40,430 bases of DNA, from assembly GCF_000179775.1 (NCBI RefSeq), contig NZ_AEEB01000006.1:1-40430 (forward strand). The letters run 5' to 3'. Positions 25,737 through 34,036 of the stretch are shown here, piece by piece. The notes under the pieces were generated by a model. The model was not told the DNA's origin. It worked only from the letters and a program-made list of their open reading frames with translations, and did not search any database. Both the position numbers and the translations under genes were made by a program. The stretch is from Ahrensia sp. R2A130 (GTDB taxonomy: Bacteria > Pseudomonadota > Alphaproteobacteria > Rhizobiales > Rhizobiaceae). The stretch's first letter is position 1; every line of letters starts with the position of its first letter.

Positions 25737-25748
25737 CTCCATCTGACA

Positions 25749-25780
25749 GGGCGTCGGGCTTTGGCCCGGCGTCCTTTTTT
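25749..25780 (+). terminator. Intra-operon attenuating terminator after the binding-protein gene
   Basis: An 11-bp stem with two G-U pairs (25749-25759 with 25764-25774), loop TTTG, followed at once by six T. This is a textbook intrinsic terminator. It lies between the binding-protein and permease genes, so it probably lets only part of the transcripts continue into the permeases. Confidence 0.85.
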
Positions 25781-25803
25781 CTTCAAGCGCAGGCGTAAAA
25801 CAC

Positions 25804-26697
25804 ATGGCCAAGCACATCGATGCAGAGAAGCGGCGTCAGGCCATCTACGGATGGTTGTTGCTTTCGCCTGCTGCCGTGCTGCTGACCACCTTCGCCTTCT
25901 ACCCGACTATGGCCACGCTGTGGTCCAGCCTGTTCAGCCGCGGAACCCGCAGGCGACCGACGGAATGGGTGGGAGGCGAGAACTATGCCGATCTATTTGC
26001 CGACCCCACCTTCTGGCTCGTGGTGAAGAACAACCTGCTCTACGCGGGCATCACCATTCCCGTTTCCATTTTCATCGCGCTGTCGATGGCGCTTTGGGCT
26101 AATTCCAAACTGCCTGCGAAAGGCTTCCTCCGCACCGCCTATTTTACCCCCACCGTGCTGCCGATGATTGCCGCAGCAAACCTGTGGCTGTTCTTCTACA
26201 CACCGGGGCTTGGTGTGCTCGACCAGATCGGCGGCCTGTTCGGCCTGCCCACGGTCAACTGGCTGGGACAGCCGGAGACCGCGCTTTGGGCCATCATCAT
26301 CGTGACGATCTGGAAGGAGGCCGGCTTCTTCATGATTTTTTATCTGGCAGCCTTGCAGACCATTCCCGCTGACCTGAAGGAAGCGGCCGACATCGAAGGC
26401 GCTAGCCGCTGGACTTATACGCGGCGCATCGTGCTGCCGCTGCTCATGCCCACAACGCTGTTCATCGCAGTGAACGCACTCATCAATTCGGTTAAGCTGA
26501 TCGACCACCTCTTCATCCTCACAAAGGGCGGGCCGAACGATGCGTCCAAGCTGATCCTCTACTACATCTATGAGATGGCCTTCGCCTTCTTCGATGCACC
26601 CCACGCCGCCGCGATGACCATGATGGTGTTGCTCGTGCTCGGTATAGTGGCCGCCTTCCAGTTCACAGTGCTCGACCGTCGGACGCATTACCAATGA
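25804..26697 (+). CDS. ABC transporter permease, UgpA/MalF-like
   Basis: A 297-aa inner-membrane protein with about six membrane segments. The coupling (EAA) loop is EAADIEGASRWTYTRRIVLP, which contacts the ATPase. The N-terminus has the short cytoplasmic lead and first helix (AIYGWLLLSPAAVLLTTFAF) usual for UgpA-like sugar permeases. It pairs with the next permease, whose ATG overlaps its stop (ATGA). Confidence 0.93.
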   Translation: MAKHIDAEKRRQAIYGWLLLSPAAVLLTTFAFYPTMATLWSSLFSRGTRRRPTEWVGGENYADLFADPTFWLVVKNNLLYAGITIPVSIFIALSMALWANSKLPAKGFLRTAYFTPTVLPMIAAANLWLFFYTPGLGVLDQIGGLFGLPTVNWLGQPETALWAIIIVTIWKEAGFFMIFYLAALQTIPADLKEAADIEGASRWTYTRRIVLPLLMPTTLFIAVNALINSVKLIDHLFILTKGGPNDASKLILYYIYEMAFAFFDAPHAAAMTMMVLLVLGIVAAFQFTVLDRRTHYQ

Positions 26698-27503
26698 ACG
26701 ATTTTCTCCGCCGCTTCGAAACGCTGGGCGCATTCGCCCTCGCCATCATCTGGATATCGCCGTTGGTGTTCGCAGTCTGGGCTGCGTTCCATACCACGTC
26801 AGATGCAGTGAATTTCAATCTCGGCGCGGCATGGACGTTGGACAACTTCCGCACCGCTTGGGCGGGCGCGCCTTGGTTTCGCTATTTCATCAACACGTTC
26901 CTGCTCGTTACCATCGTGCTCATCGGGCAATTCTTCGTTACCACGCTGGCCGGTTTCGCCTTCGCTAAAGTGCAATTCCCCGGCAAGGACGTCGTGTTCA
27001 TTTTGGTGCTCATGCAACTGTTCATCTTGCCGGAAGTGCTGATCGTGGAGAACTACGCGATGGTTTCGCGGTTGGGCCTGTTCGATACGATCCTGGGCGT
27101 TGGAATGCCCTATATGGCATCCGCTTTCGGCATCTTCCTTATGCGCCAAGCCTTCAAAGGCGTGCCCATCGAGCTGCACGAGGCAGCGCGCGTGGAGGGT
27201 TGCAGCTGGCTGGGCATCCTATGGCGCGTCTATGTTCCACTCGCCCGCCCCACCTATCTGGCCTATGCATTGGTGTCGGTCTCCACCCACTGGAACAACT
27301 TCCTGTGGCCCCTCATCGTCACCAACTCGCCCGACACGCGCCCGCTGACCGTCGGTCTGTCGATCTTCGGCGCTCCCGAAAATGGCGTCGATATCTCCAT
27401 TATTTCGGCAGCGACCATCATGTCCGTCGCACCGCTTTTGCTGGCCTTCCTCATCTTCCAACGGCAGTTTGTTCAGGCCTTCCTGCGCGCCGGAATCAAG
27501 TGA
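26694..27503 (+). CDS. ABC transporter permease, UgpE/MalG-like
   Basis: A 269-aa inner-membrane partner of the preceding permease. The first helix is FALAIIWISPLVFAVWAAF and the EAA loop EAARVEGCSWLGILWRVYVP, followed by LARPTYLAYALVS. The length is usual for the family. It overlaps the upstream permease by 4 bp and lies 4 bp before the phosphodiesterase gene. Confidence 0.93.
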   Translation: MNDFLRRFETLGAFALAIIWISPLVFAVWAAFHTTSDAVNFNLGAAWTLDNFRTAWAGAPWFRYFINTFLLVTIVLIGQFFVTTLAGFAFAKVQFPGKDVVFILVLMQLFILPEVLIVENYAMVSRLGLFDTILGVGMPYMASAFGIFLMRQAFKGVPIELHEAARVEGCSWLGILWRVYVPLARPTYLAYALVSVSTHWNNFLWPLIVTNSPDTRPLTVGLSIFGAPENGVDISIISAATIMSVAPLLLAFLIFQRQFVQAFLRAGIK

Positions 27504-27507
27504 CCTG

Positions 27508-28305
27508 ATGGCGCGTCTTCTGCACCTGACTGACCTGCACGTTGTCGCGCCCGGCACCCTGGCGTCTGGTATTCTCGACACCCCGCGCCTGGTGAAAGAC
27601 GCGGTCGACCGTGTGCTGGAACGCGAGAACGAGATTGGCCCGCTCGACGCCGTTTTGGTGACCGGCGACATCAGCGATGACGGTTCGGCAGGAAGCTACC
27701 GCTTTGCCCGTGAGCAGTTGGACCGGCTCCGCCTGCCTCTGCTTCCGATACCGGGCAATCACGATGCGCGCGAGGCCATGCGAGATGCTTTTTCCGATCT
27801 GCCGGTCATACCCGCCGGTGACCAGATAGATTGGACGTTTGACCTCGGAACGACACGCATCATCGGTCTCGATACACTTGTCGAAGGACAAGGGGCAGGG
27901 CGCTTGTTACCGTCGAGCCTCGCCCATCTGCGCCATGCAATTTCGGGGTTCGAAGGCACCACTATCATCGTCGCCCTGCATCACCCACCCCTGAAAACCG
28001 GCATCGCCTTCATGGATGCAATCAGCCTTGTAAACACCGAGGAGCTGGCACCCATTCTGGCGTCATTTGAAGGTGATTTACGCGTTTTGGCCGGGCATGT
28101 TCACGGGGTCCACATCGGCAATATCGGTAGACATCCAGTGATGACGGCACCGTCCATCTGCAGCGCATTTCCGCTCGATCGTCGTCGTGATGCGCCGGTC
28201 GGGTTCAGCACTGGGCAGACGGGATACGCTGTCATCGACACCGCGGCAGATGGGCTGTGGTCGACGATATCTCTTGCGCCCTCTGACGGCCCGCATCCAT
28301 TTTGA
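27508..28305 (+). CDS. Cytoplasmic metallophosphoesterase, GpdQ/CpdA-like
   Basis: A 265-aa calcineurin-like phosphodiesterase with the full set of metal ligands: LTDLH (D9, H11), VTGDISDDG (D54), PGNHD (N84, H85, D86), ALHHP (H158, H159) and AGHVHG (H197, H199). There is no signal peptide, so it acts in the cytoplasm on substrates brought in by the ABC transporter. GpdQ relatives cut glycerophosphodiesters; CpdA relatives cut cyclic AMP. The operon context favours glycerophosphodiesters, which is inference. The ATG at 27508 (MARLLHLTDLH), just after the permease gene, is preferred to an upstream in-frame start at 27382. The stop overlaps the TTG of the next gene. Confidence 0.9.
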   Translation: MARLLHLTDLHVVAPGTLASGILDTPRLVKDAVDRVLERENEIGPLDAVLVTGDISDDGSAGSYRFAREQLDRLRLPLLPIPGNHDAREAMRDAFSDLPVIPAGDQIDWTFDLGTTRIIGLDTLVEGQGAGRLLPSSLAHLRHAISGFEGTTIIVALHHPPLKTGIAFMDAISLVNTEELAPILASFEGDLRVLAGHVHGVHIGNIGRHPVMTAPSICSAFPLDRRRDAPVGFSTGQTGYAVIDTAADGLWSTISLAPSDGPHPF

Positions 28306-29963
28306 GCCAGTCGCCACTCCTCTTTGTGCTCAACATGGCAGCGGCTGCTGCGCTTCTCATTTGGGCGGTGCGGCTTGTGCGCACCGGGTTCGAACGCGCC
28401 TTCGGTGGCCAGTTGCGGCTGTGGCTGCGGCGTTCCACAGGCAACCGCGTATCGGCTGCACTAACCGGCGTGCTGACGGCGGTGTTGATGCAAAGCTCCA
28501 CCGCCGTTGCCATACTGATGGCGGGCTTCGTGTCGGCGGGCACCATCGTTGCAGGGTCCGGTATCGCCATCATGCTAGGAGCCGACGTTGGCTCGGCCAT
28601 CGTGGCGCTGGTCCTCAACTCCCGCGTCGAGGCGTTGACGCCGCTGCTGATGTTAGCAGGCGTGTTGATCTTCCTGCGGAGCGCGAAGCGACGGCATCGT
28701 CAAATCGGGCGCATTCTTATCGGCCTTGCGCTTGTTTTCGTGTCCCTTGATCTTATCGCATCCGCGAGCCTGCCGCTGGTGGGAAGCGACGCCACAAACG
28801 CCGTGCTAACACAGCTGGCGAAACTGCCGCTGACCGCCTTCATTCTGGCCGCGCTCTTCGCTTGGCTGGTGCATTCCAGCGTGGCTGCTGTTCTGCTCTT
28901 TGCTACCCTGTTTGCCCAAGGCCTGCTGCCCCTCAACACGGCATTTGCCATGGTGCTGGGTGCAAATCTTGGCGGCTCGCTTATCGCACTTGTGCTAACA
29001 TGGGCGGCAGATGTGGACGTTCGCCGCATCATCGCCGCCAACTTCGTTCTGCGCGGTGGCGGTGCCCTTGCAGCGCTTTTTGTGGTTACGGGCAACGATG
29101 CCATCTCGGCGTGGCTATCACTTGGGCCAATCCAACCGCCGCTTCTGCTTCACCTCGTATTCAATGTTGCCTTGCTGCTGGTTTGCCTGCCCCTCGCGCG
29201 CGCCCTCATCCGGGTTGCAGAGATATTGATACCCGATAGCCGTGCGGCCAACGGAGACGATGGTACGCCCTCCATGCTCGATCCATCGCTGCAGGACCAA
29301 CCCGCCCGCGCCTTCGCCTGCGTGAACCGCGAGTTGGTTCAGATGGGCAACAGCATCGAGGTCATGCTTCGCCAATCCATCGGGCTTTTCGATAAATATG
29401 ATGAGGACATGGCGCGCAGCGTGCGCACGCGCTTCAAGGATATCGAGCGAACATCGCTTGATCTTAAAATCTATCTGGCTGGCATAACCGGTCGCAAGGA
29501 TGGCGAGGGCATTGGCCGTGAGGCTTTCGACCTGTCCGGCATTGCGGTCAATCTGGAAGCCGGTGCCGACATCATCGCCACAAAAATGGTGGGGCTGGCC
29601 AAGCAAAAATCTGCTGAACATCTGACATTCTCCGAAGAAGGCTGGCGTGAGCTTTCAGATTTTCACGACACGGTTTTACGCAACGTGCAGCACGCTATCG
29701 CCGTTTTGATGTCCGACGATACGGGGCTGGCGCGAGAGTTGGTGGAGCAAAAGGATAAGGTGCGCGAGATCGCGACAAGGCTGGAACGAAACCATCTGGA
29801 GCGGATCAGGCAGGGCCTGTCGCACTCCATCGAAACCAGCGCGATCCACCTCGATCTCATGCGTTCTCTCAAAGCTTTGAACACTGCCTTCGCCATGATT
29901 GCCTATCCGCCATTGAGGCAGTCCGGCGATCTTCTCGAAAGTCGTTTGTCTGCCACAAGTTGA
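28302..29963 (+). CDS. Na/Pi-cotransporter-family membrane protein with PhoU-like C-terminus
   Basis: A 553-aa protein. The N-terminal 320 residues hold the two inverted Na_Pi_cotrans repeats of the NptA/YjbB family, with the signatures VLMQSSTAVAILMAGF and VHSSVAAVLLF and the following GADVGSAI and GANLGGSLI. The C-terminal 220 residues are a soluble helical PhoU-like domain. YjbB-type members can export phosphate. The start is a TTG overlapping the stop of the phosphodiesterase gene, so the pair is translationally coupled. A plausible job is to balance phosphate freed by the upstream hydrolases; direction of transport is not readable from sequence. Confidence 0.9.
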   Translation: MSQSPLLFVLNMAAAAALLIWAVRLVRTGFERAFGGQLRLWLRRSTGNRVSAALTGVLTAVLMQSSTAVAILMAGFVSAGTIVAGSGIAIMLGADVGSAIVALVLNSRVEALTPLLMLAGVLIFLRSAKRRHRQIGRILIGLALVFVSLDLIASASLPLVGSDATNAVLTQLAKLPLTAFILAALFAWLVHSSVAAVLLFATLFAQGLLPLNTAFAMVLGANLGGSLIALVLTWAADVDVRRIIAANFVLRGGGALAALFVVTGNDAISAWLSLGPIQPPLLLHLVFNVALLLVCLPLARALIRVAEILIPDSRAANGDDGTPSMLDPSLQDQPARAFACVNRELVQMGNSIEVMLRQSIGLFDKYDEDMARSVRTRFKDIERTSLDLKIYLAGITGRKDGEGIGREAFDLSGIAVNLEAGADIIATKMVGLAKQKSAEHLTFSEEGWRELSDFHDTVLRNVQHAIAVLMSDDTGLARELVEQKDKVREIATRLERNHLERIRQGLSHSIETSAIHLDLMRSLKALNTAFAMIAYPPLRQSGDLLESRLSATS

Positions 29964-30639
29964 GAATTAAAAGTGCTTTCTCGTCTGGAACTGGCCGACG
30001 CTGTGTGGAAACGCGTATGGCGTGAGGTTTTTGCCGGTATCGCACGGGATCGGTTTGAGCGCTTCTGAGCCGCTCTGTATGCTTTGGTAGGTCCGCTTTG
30101 GGGCGCATAGCGGACCTAGGTATTCAGTAAAATTGGATGGGATTCTGTCGGCAAGAATTAACGATATTTACCGGATTAGCATTACGAATTCGAAATTCGT
30201 GCTATCCATCGATTTCGCAATCGCGAAAGACGGCCTCAGCCGGATGCTTGTAACATCCAACCGAAGCCTGACCCTGAAACCTGTATCAGAGGAATCAAGG
30301 CTATGGATAGCTTTACACCCTTTGGATTCTTTGCGGAATCCCCGACGTCCGAATGCCGCGCTCTATGTGTGTCGGTAAAATCTCGCGTGATGAACTTCTC
30401 GTTGCCAGTATCGACGTCCCACCTTCCCACAACAATCTCGTAACAGCAGCACCGACACGTCGGTGAGTGCAAACGCTGCCCGCGTCTGCTTGCCTTTTGG
30501 CATGCACTTTTCGGGCTAGAGTTTTCGATAGGTGTCTCTGTTGAACCCATGCAGGCCAACGCCTGCGTGAATGAGTGCCCGTATCTGCTGTTTACCGATT
30601 TGTCGGTGATGCCCTTCTCTTTTTTGAAAGGTCATCATC
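29964..30639. other. Palindrome-rich noncoding region upstream of the Lon-AAA module
   Basis: No supported gene, apart from a possible 31-aa peptide from GTG 29973 to TGA 30068 (ELADAVWKRVWREVF, perhaps a gene relic). The rest holds a series of small perfect dyads: 30088-30118, 30184-30200, 30213-30228, 30450-30465, 30551-30566 and 30594-30607. The last two fall where the leader of the 30640 gene would be. TGTCGGT or CGTCGGT recurs at 30370, 30458 and 30601. Confidence 0.5.
30088..30118. repeat. 10-bp perfect inverted repeat downstream of the Na/Pi gene
   Basis: TAGGTCCGCT (30088-30097) and AGCGGACCTA (30109-30118) around an 11-base loop. No U-run follows. The GTCCGCTTTGGGG wording resembles short palindromic intergenic repeats common in alphaproteobacteria; it could also act as a weak end for the operon that stops at 29963. 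Confidence 0.5.
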
Positions 30640-31554
30640 ATGACAAACCTCAACACGACTGCTCGCCAGCCCTCACTTTCGCTAGTCGCAAAGAACGATG
30701 GCTCGTCCATCTCGTTTCCCAGCAAAAAGCTGGAAAAGAAGATCAGGAACCTCGTTGCTCGACTGGGCAGGAAGGCTCTGAAGGGCGCTTCAAAAGTTGA
30801 CCCGATCCTGGGCCGCAATTCTGGCCATGTCTCAGTCGGAGCTTCTTTCCAACGCCAGCACGGTTTGCACCTTCCCAACGTACTTGCCGCACTGCTTAAG
30901 CACTACGGCTTGGTGGTTTTCACCGATCACAAGATTCCGGTATTCCAAACCGCCAGATCTCTGGTGGAAGGAAACACGCCGGATGCCCTGCGTGACGTCC
31001 GTATCCAAGCATCCGGCGACGTCGCCTTTCACTATAAGGCCGATCTTGTCGTGTTCTGCCCTACTTCCGGCTGGCTGGGGGTATTTGACGGCAAGCGTGG
31101 TCTTGGCAACTCGGATTCGTCATCAAAGTTGGCGCTGGAGCCGAAACTGCGAGCAGTTCATCTCTCGGTGAGCTGCTACATGCGCATGCAAGGCTACAAC
31201 GTAGTCTCAAACGATACGCGTGTGATCGATTTCTATGGCCAGACTGGCTACCCCACCGATCTCAAGGTCGATGGTTGCGAATTGGATGACTATTTCGGCA
31301 TTCCTGTTCAGCAGGCGCTTGCTGCGTTCAACAACGCGATGGCCGTCGAGCGTGCCAAGGCTTTCAATCTGATGGCACCAGCGTCGGGAGACCAGACTGG
31401 CGACGTGATGGCACAGCCCGTCAGCGATTTCCTGTTTCCGCAGGTTCATCAAAATGCGGTGGCTGACCTGCTTGATGACACAGGCGCCGATACCATGAGC
31501 CTGTCGACGATGCGCAAAATGCTCGCTGCCGCATCCTTGCCACTCGCGGCTTAA
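30640..31554 (+). CDS. Hypothetical protein with a possible PD-(D/E)XK nuclease-like core
   Basis: A 304-aa protein of no recognised family. The N-terminal 60 residues are basic (SKKLEKKIRNLVARLGRKA). In the middle, KADLVVF (D135) is followed 15 residues later by GVFDGKRG (D150-G-K152), each in a predicted beta strand. That spacing recalls the D...(D/E)xK site of PD-(D/E)XK nucleases. An upstream Glu (E110) and a following helix with Lys fit loosely. This is pattern reading only; the fold is unproven. GAAAGG lies 8-9 bases before the ATG. The next two genes follow closely on the same strand, so it is probably the first gene of a three-gene operon with the Lon-type AAA+ ATPase. Confidence 0.6.
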   Translation: MTNLNTTARQPSLSLVAKNDGSSISFPSKKLEKKIRNLVARLGRKALKGASKVDPILGRNSGHVSVGASFQRQHGLHLPNVLAALLKHYGLVVFTDHKIPVFQTARSLVEGNTPDALRDVRIQASGDVAFHYKADLVVFCPTSGWLGVFDGKRGLGNSDSSSKLALEPKLRAVHLSVSCYMRMQGYNVVSNDTRVIDFYGQTGYPTDLKVDGCELDDYFGIPVQQALAAFNNAMAVERAKAFNLMAPASGDQTGDVMAQPVSDFLFPQVHQNAVADLLDDTGADTMSLSTMRKMLAAASLPLAA

Positions 31555-31582
31555 TCATACCAATCAGAAAGAGGAATATCCC

Positions 31583-31909
31583 ATGACTGATTTGGTCAAT
31601 GAGGAAGTGCGCCCTGTTGTTGGAGCGCGTGAGTGTCATTGTGAATATGGTCGAGACAAGGCATCTCCACGAAGCGTCCGATCCATAGTCGACGATCCCG
31701 CAGCCGCGATTGCATTGGCGATGGCGTTTGCGAGAATCTGCCGGCAACGCGGGACAGAAATCCCGGCTCCCGCCGTCGATCTGCTGCGGAGCCACGTCGA
31801 CGAAGGTAATGCGGCCTGTACGATGGTGTTCGCCCATCTGCATGCGCGCGGTCTTATCGCCGTCGTAAGGCCAACTTCGCTTGGAGGTGGCACTCATGAC
31901 CGAGCGTAA
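31583..31909 (+). CDS. Small hypothetical protein, 108 aa, in the Lon-AAA module
   Basis: No family recognised. It is helix-rich in the middle (AAAIALAMAFARICRQRG) with no membrane span or signal. AGAAAGAGGAA precedes the ATG. It begins 28 bp after the preceding gene and overlaps the ATPase gene by 14 bp, so it is surely part of this operon and may be an adaptor between the two large products. Confidence 0.7.
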   Translation: MTDLVNEEVRPVVGARECHCEYGRDKASPRSVRSIVDDPAAAIALAMAFARICRQRGTEIPAPAVDLLRSHVDEGNAACTMVFAHLHARGLIAVVRPTSLGGGTHDRA

Positions 31910-33845
31910 AAACAGCAAGGCAAACGAAACGCCGGAGCAATCAGGATTGCCTGACCTCGGCCATGTGCTGCCCGAGATCGATAACGCTGAGTATGTAGAA
32001 CTGGCCAAATTGCTGGACGCCTTGTTGATCGACGAGTTCGTTCACAGCGACCGGCACGAGGATGCGCCATTCAACGGTACCATGATGGCAATCGACAACG
32101 ACCTTTTGAAAGTTCCGACGTTGATCGCGTCGCTCGCCGATCTGCCGGTGAGCGGAGGACTTGAGGAACGTCAGAAACTCATCCCGCTGGTTCGGGCCAT
32201 GCTTCCAAACATGGGCTTCGACATACCAAATATCCTGTCCGGAGGTGGGCGCAAGCCTGAGCTCGAATTGATCGATGCGCTCTTCCGTGTGGCCGTCTTG
32301 AATGACAGCCAAGCAGGAATGGAGATTGCCGACCGCGTTCTGTACCGGCTGGCTGTGCTGAAGGACAACCCTGAGCTTCTGCCGCGGCTCGTCGCCCGAT
32401 TTCATGAGATTTACCTTCAAGATGACGCCAAACGCAATTCCTTACGCCACTGCGTGTTGGAACATGCTCATGCGCGCCTGAAGCTGATGCGCCTGAAGGA
32501 CGGTGCGCCGGCAGGACGTGTTCTGCAGGCGCCATTGAACAACGCAAACCGCGGTGACGTGACGTTGGCAGATGAACTGCTGGCTCTCGCAACCGATGGC
32601 AGTCAGACATTTCTCCAAAAGGTACAGTCGTGGATCACATTCAAGAAGCAGACGGTCGCTGTATTCTGGCCTGCTATCTTTGAAGAATGGGAGGATGAGG
32701 ATACGGCCGCGTCTGCGAGCAAGCCTACTGGCAGAGTGTTGCCGCACAGCAATGAACTGGAAGGCGTGCTCATTGAACTGCGACGCTTCCACAACCATCA
32801 GACTGCCGTGAACGGTGGCACCGGCAGCGGTGATACCGCTTCCAAAATTCGATCCGCCCTTCGCCGCTCTGGGGGTTTGGATTTAAACGATCCGGACCTT
32901 TTCGAAAAGATGGATGCGCTCAACAACGCTGTAGAAGACGATGCGACGACCGAGACAGGCGTACAGCAAGACGCAGGAACACAGTCGATCGTCGTTTTTC
33001 CCAAAATCGCCAAGACGGGCAATCATGATCTAGACCAGCGCCTTAAACTTCTTCGGGAGGAATTCTCAGAGCAGCCACTTCCGCTCGTTCGCACTCCCGA
33101 CCTCGCACCCGTCAGAACTCACTTGATAACGTTACTGCCCCATTTGAAGACTGTCATCGATCGCATCCTCAATGCGATGGTGCCGCATCAAAGCATCAAG
33201 ATTCCTCCGATTTTGCTTGTTGGTGCCCCCGGCTCCGGAAAGACGACCTTGGCACAGGAATTAGCACTTGCATTGGCGCTACCATCAGTAAGGTTCGATG
33301 CAGCCGGAGTGAGCGATGCGAATTTTATGGGTATCGATATACGCTGGGCCACAGGTGCCCCAGGTTTGCACCTCGACCTGATTACCACCCATGAGATCGC
33401 CAATCCGCTGGTCATCATGGACGAAATCGAAAAAATGGGCGGCTCGATCCGCAACGGTGACCCGCGCAAGGTTCTGATGGGTTTGATGGAGCCTCGAAGC
33501 GCGGTGGCTTTTTATGACCCGTTTCTCAACAAACCTATCAACCTGTCTGCGCTCAATTGGATATTCACGGCCAACACCGTCAAAGGCATTCCTGATGCTT
33601 TGCAAAATCGGCTGGAGATCATTCGTTGCCCATCGCCCACGCGGACGCACCTCGATCAATTGGCTCCACAATTGCTTGAAGCAGAATACCGCAACCGTGG
33701 CCTTGGGCCAGAATGGTCTCATTCACTCACAGAAGATGAGTTGGCAACATTGCGTCGACATTGGCCTGGAGGCTCAATCAGAAATCTGAAACGCCTCATT
33801 GACGTGGTTGTCGACGCCCGTGAGAAATTCATGCCTCGTGCGTAA
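31896..33845 (+). CDS. Lon-type AAA+ ATPase lacking the protease domain
   Basis: A 649-aa protein from the ATG at 31896, chosen for the GGAGGTGG eight bases upstream; a TTG at 31881 is the alternative. The N-terminal 420 residues are helical and unassigned. The C-terminal part is an AAA+ module of Lon type: Walker A GAPGSGKTT at 443-451, Walker B VIMDEIEKMG (D509, E510), then NGDPRKVLMGLMEP, IFTANTVKGIPDALQNRLE and the sensor-2-like GSIRNLKR. In Lon this module is followed by a Ser-Lys protease domain; here the protein stops instead. It may therefore unfold or remodel a partner, perhaps the first gene's product, rather than degrade it. It overlaps the small upstream gene by 14 bp. No terminator is visible in 33846-34036. 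Confidence 0.85.
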   Translation: MTERKNSKANETPEQSGLPDLGHVLPEIDNAEYVELAKLLDALLIDEFVHSDRHEDAPFNGTMMAIDNDLLKVPTLIASLADLPVSGGLEERQKLIPLVRAMLPNMGFDIPNILSGGGRKPELELIDALFRVAVLNDSQAGMEIADRVLYRLAVLKDNPELLPRLVARFHEIYLQDDAKRNSLRHCVLEHAHARLKLMRLKDGAPAGRVLQAPLNNANRGDVTLADELLALATDGSQTFLQKVQSWITFKKQTVAVFWPAIFEEWEDEDTAASASKPTGRVLPHSNELEGVLIELRRFHNHQTAVNGGTGSGDTASKIRSALRRSGGLDLNDPDLFEKMDALNNAVEDDATTETGVQQDAGTQSIVVFPKIAKTGNHDLDQRLKLLREEFSEQPLPLVRTPDLAPVRTHLITLLPHLKTVIDRILNAMVPHQSIKIPPILLVGAPGSGKTTLAQELALALALPSVRFDAAGVSDANFMGIDIRWATGAPGLHLDLITTHEIANPLVIMDEIEKMGGSIRNGDPRKVLMGLMEPRSAVAFYDPFLNKPINLSALNWIFTANTVKGIPDALQNRLEIIRCPSPTRTHLDQLAPQLLEAEYRNRGLGPEWSHSLTEDELATLRRHWPGGSIRNLKRLIDVVVDAREKFMPRA

Positions 33846-34036
33846 AACGCTTGCTGCTTCAATCGGCGTGAAGCTGGTCTCCAGACAATTCGGCGTCACG
33901 TTCGGATTTGGCTACGAGGATCGGTCTGGGTCAAAAACGGACCAAATAGACTGAGGTCGGACACGCACCGCCTTTCGGAGCATTCGGAGTGGGTCGAACA
34001 AATAAGTCTCATTGAAGGGGTCGTGATCTGCAAATC

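Noticed and set aside
25993..26733. 246-aa minus-strand frame, rich in His, Glu and Gln
   Set aside because: Lies wholly antisense to two well-supported ABC permease genes; its composition is that of a reverse reading of membrane codons.
33846..34036. GGTC/GGACC pairings as a terminator for the Lon-AAA operon
   Set aside because: Arms are only 4-5 bp with a large loop and no T-run follows.
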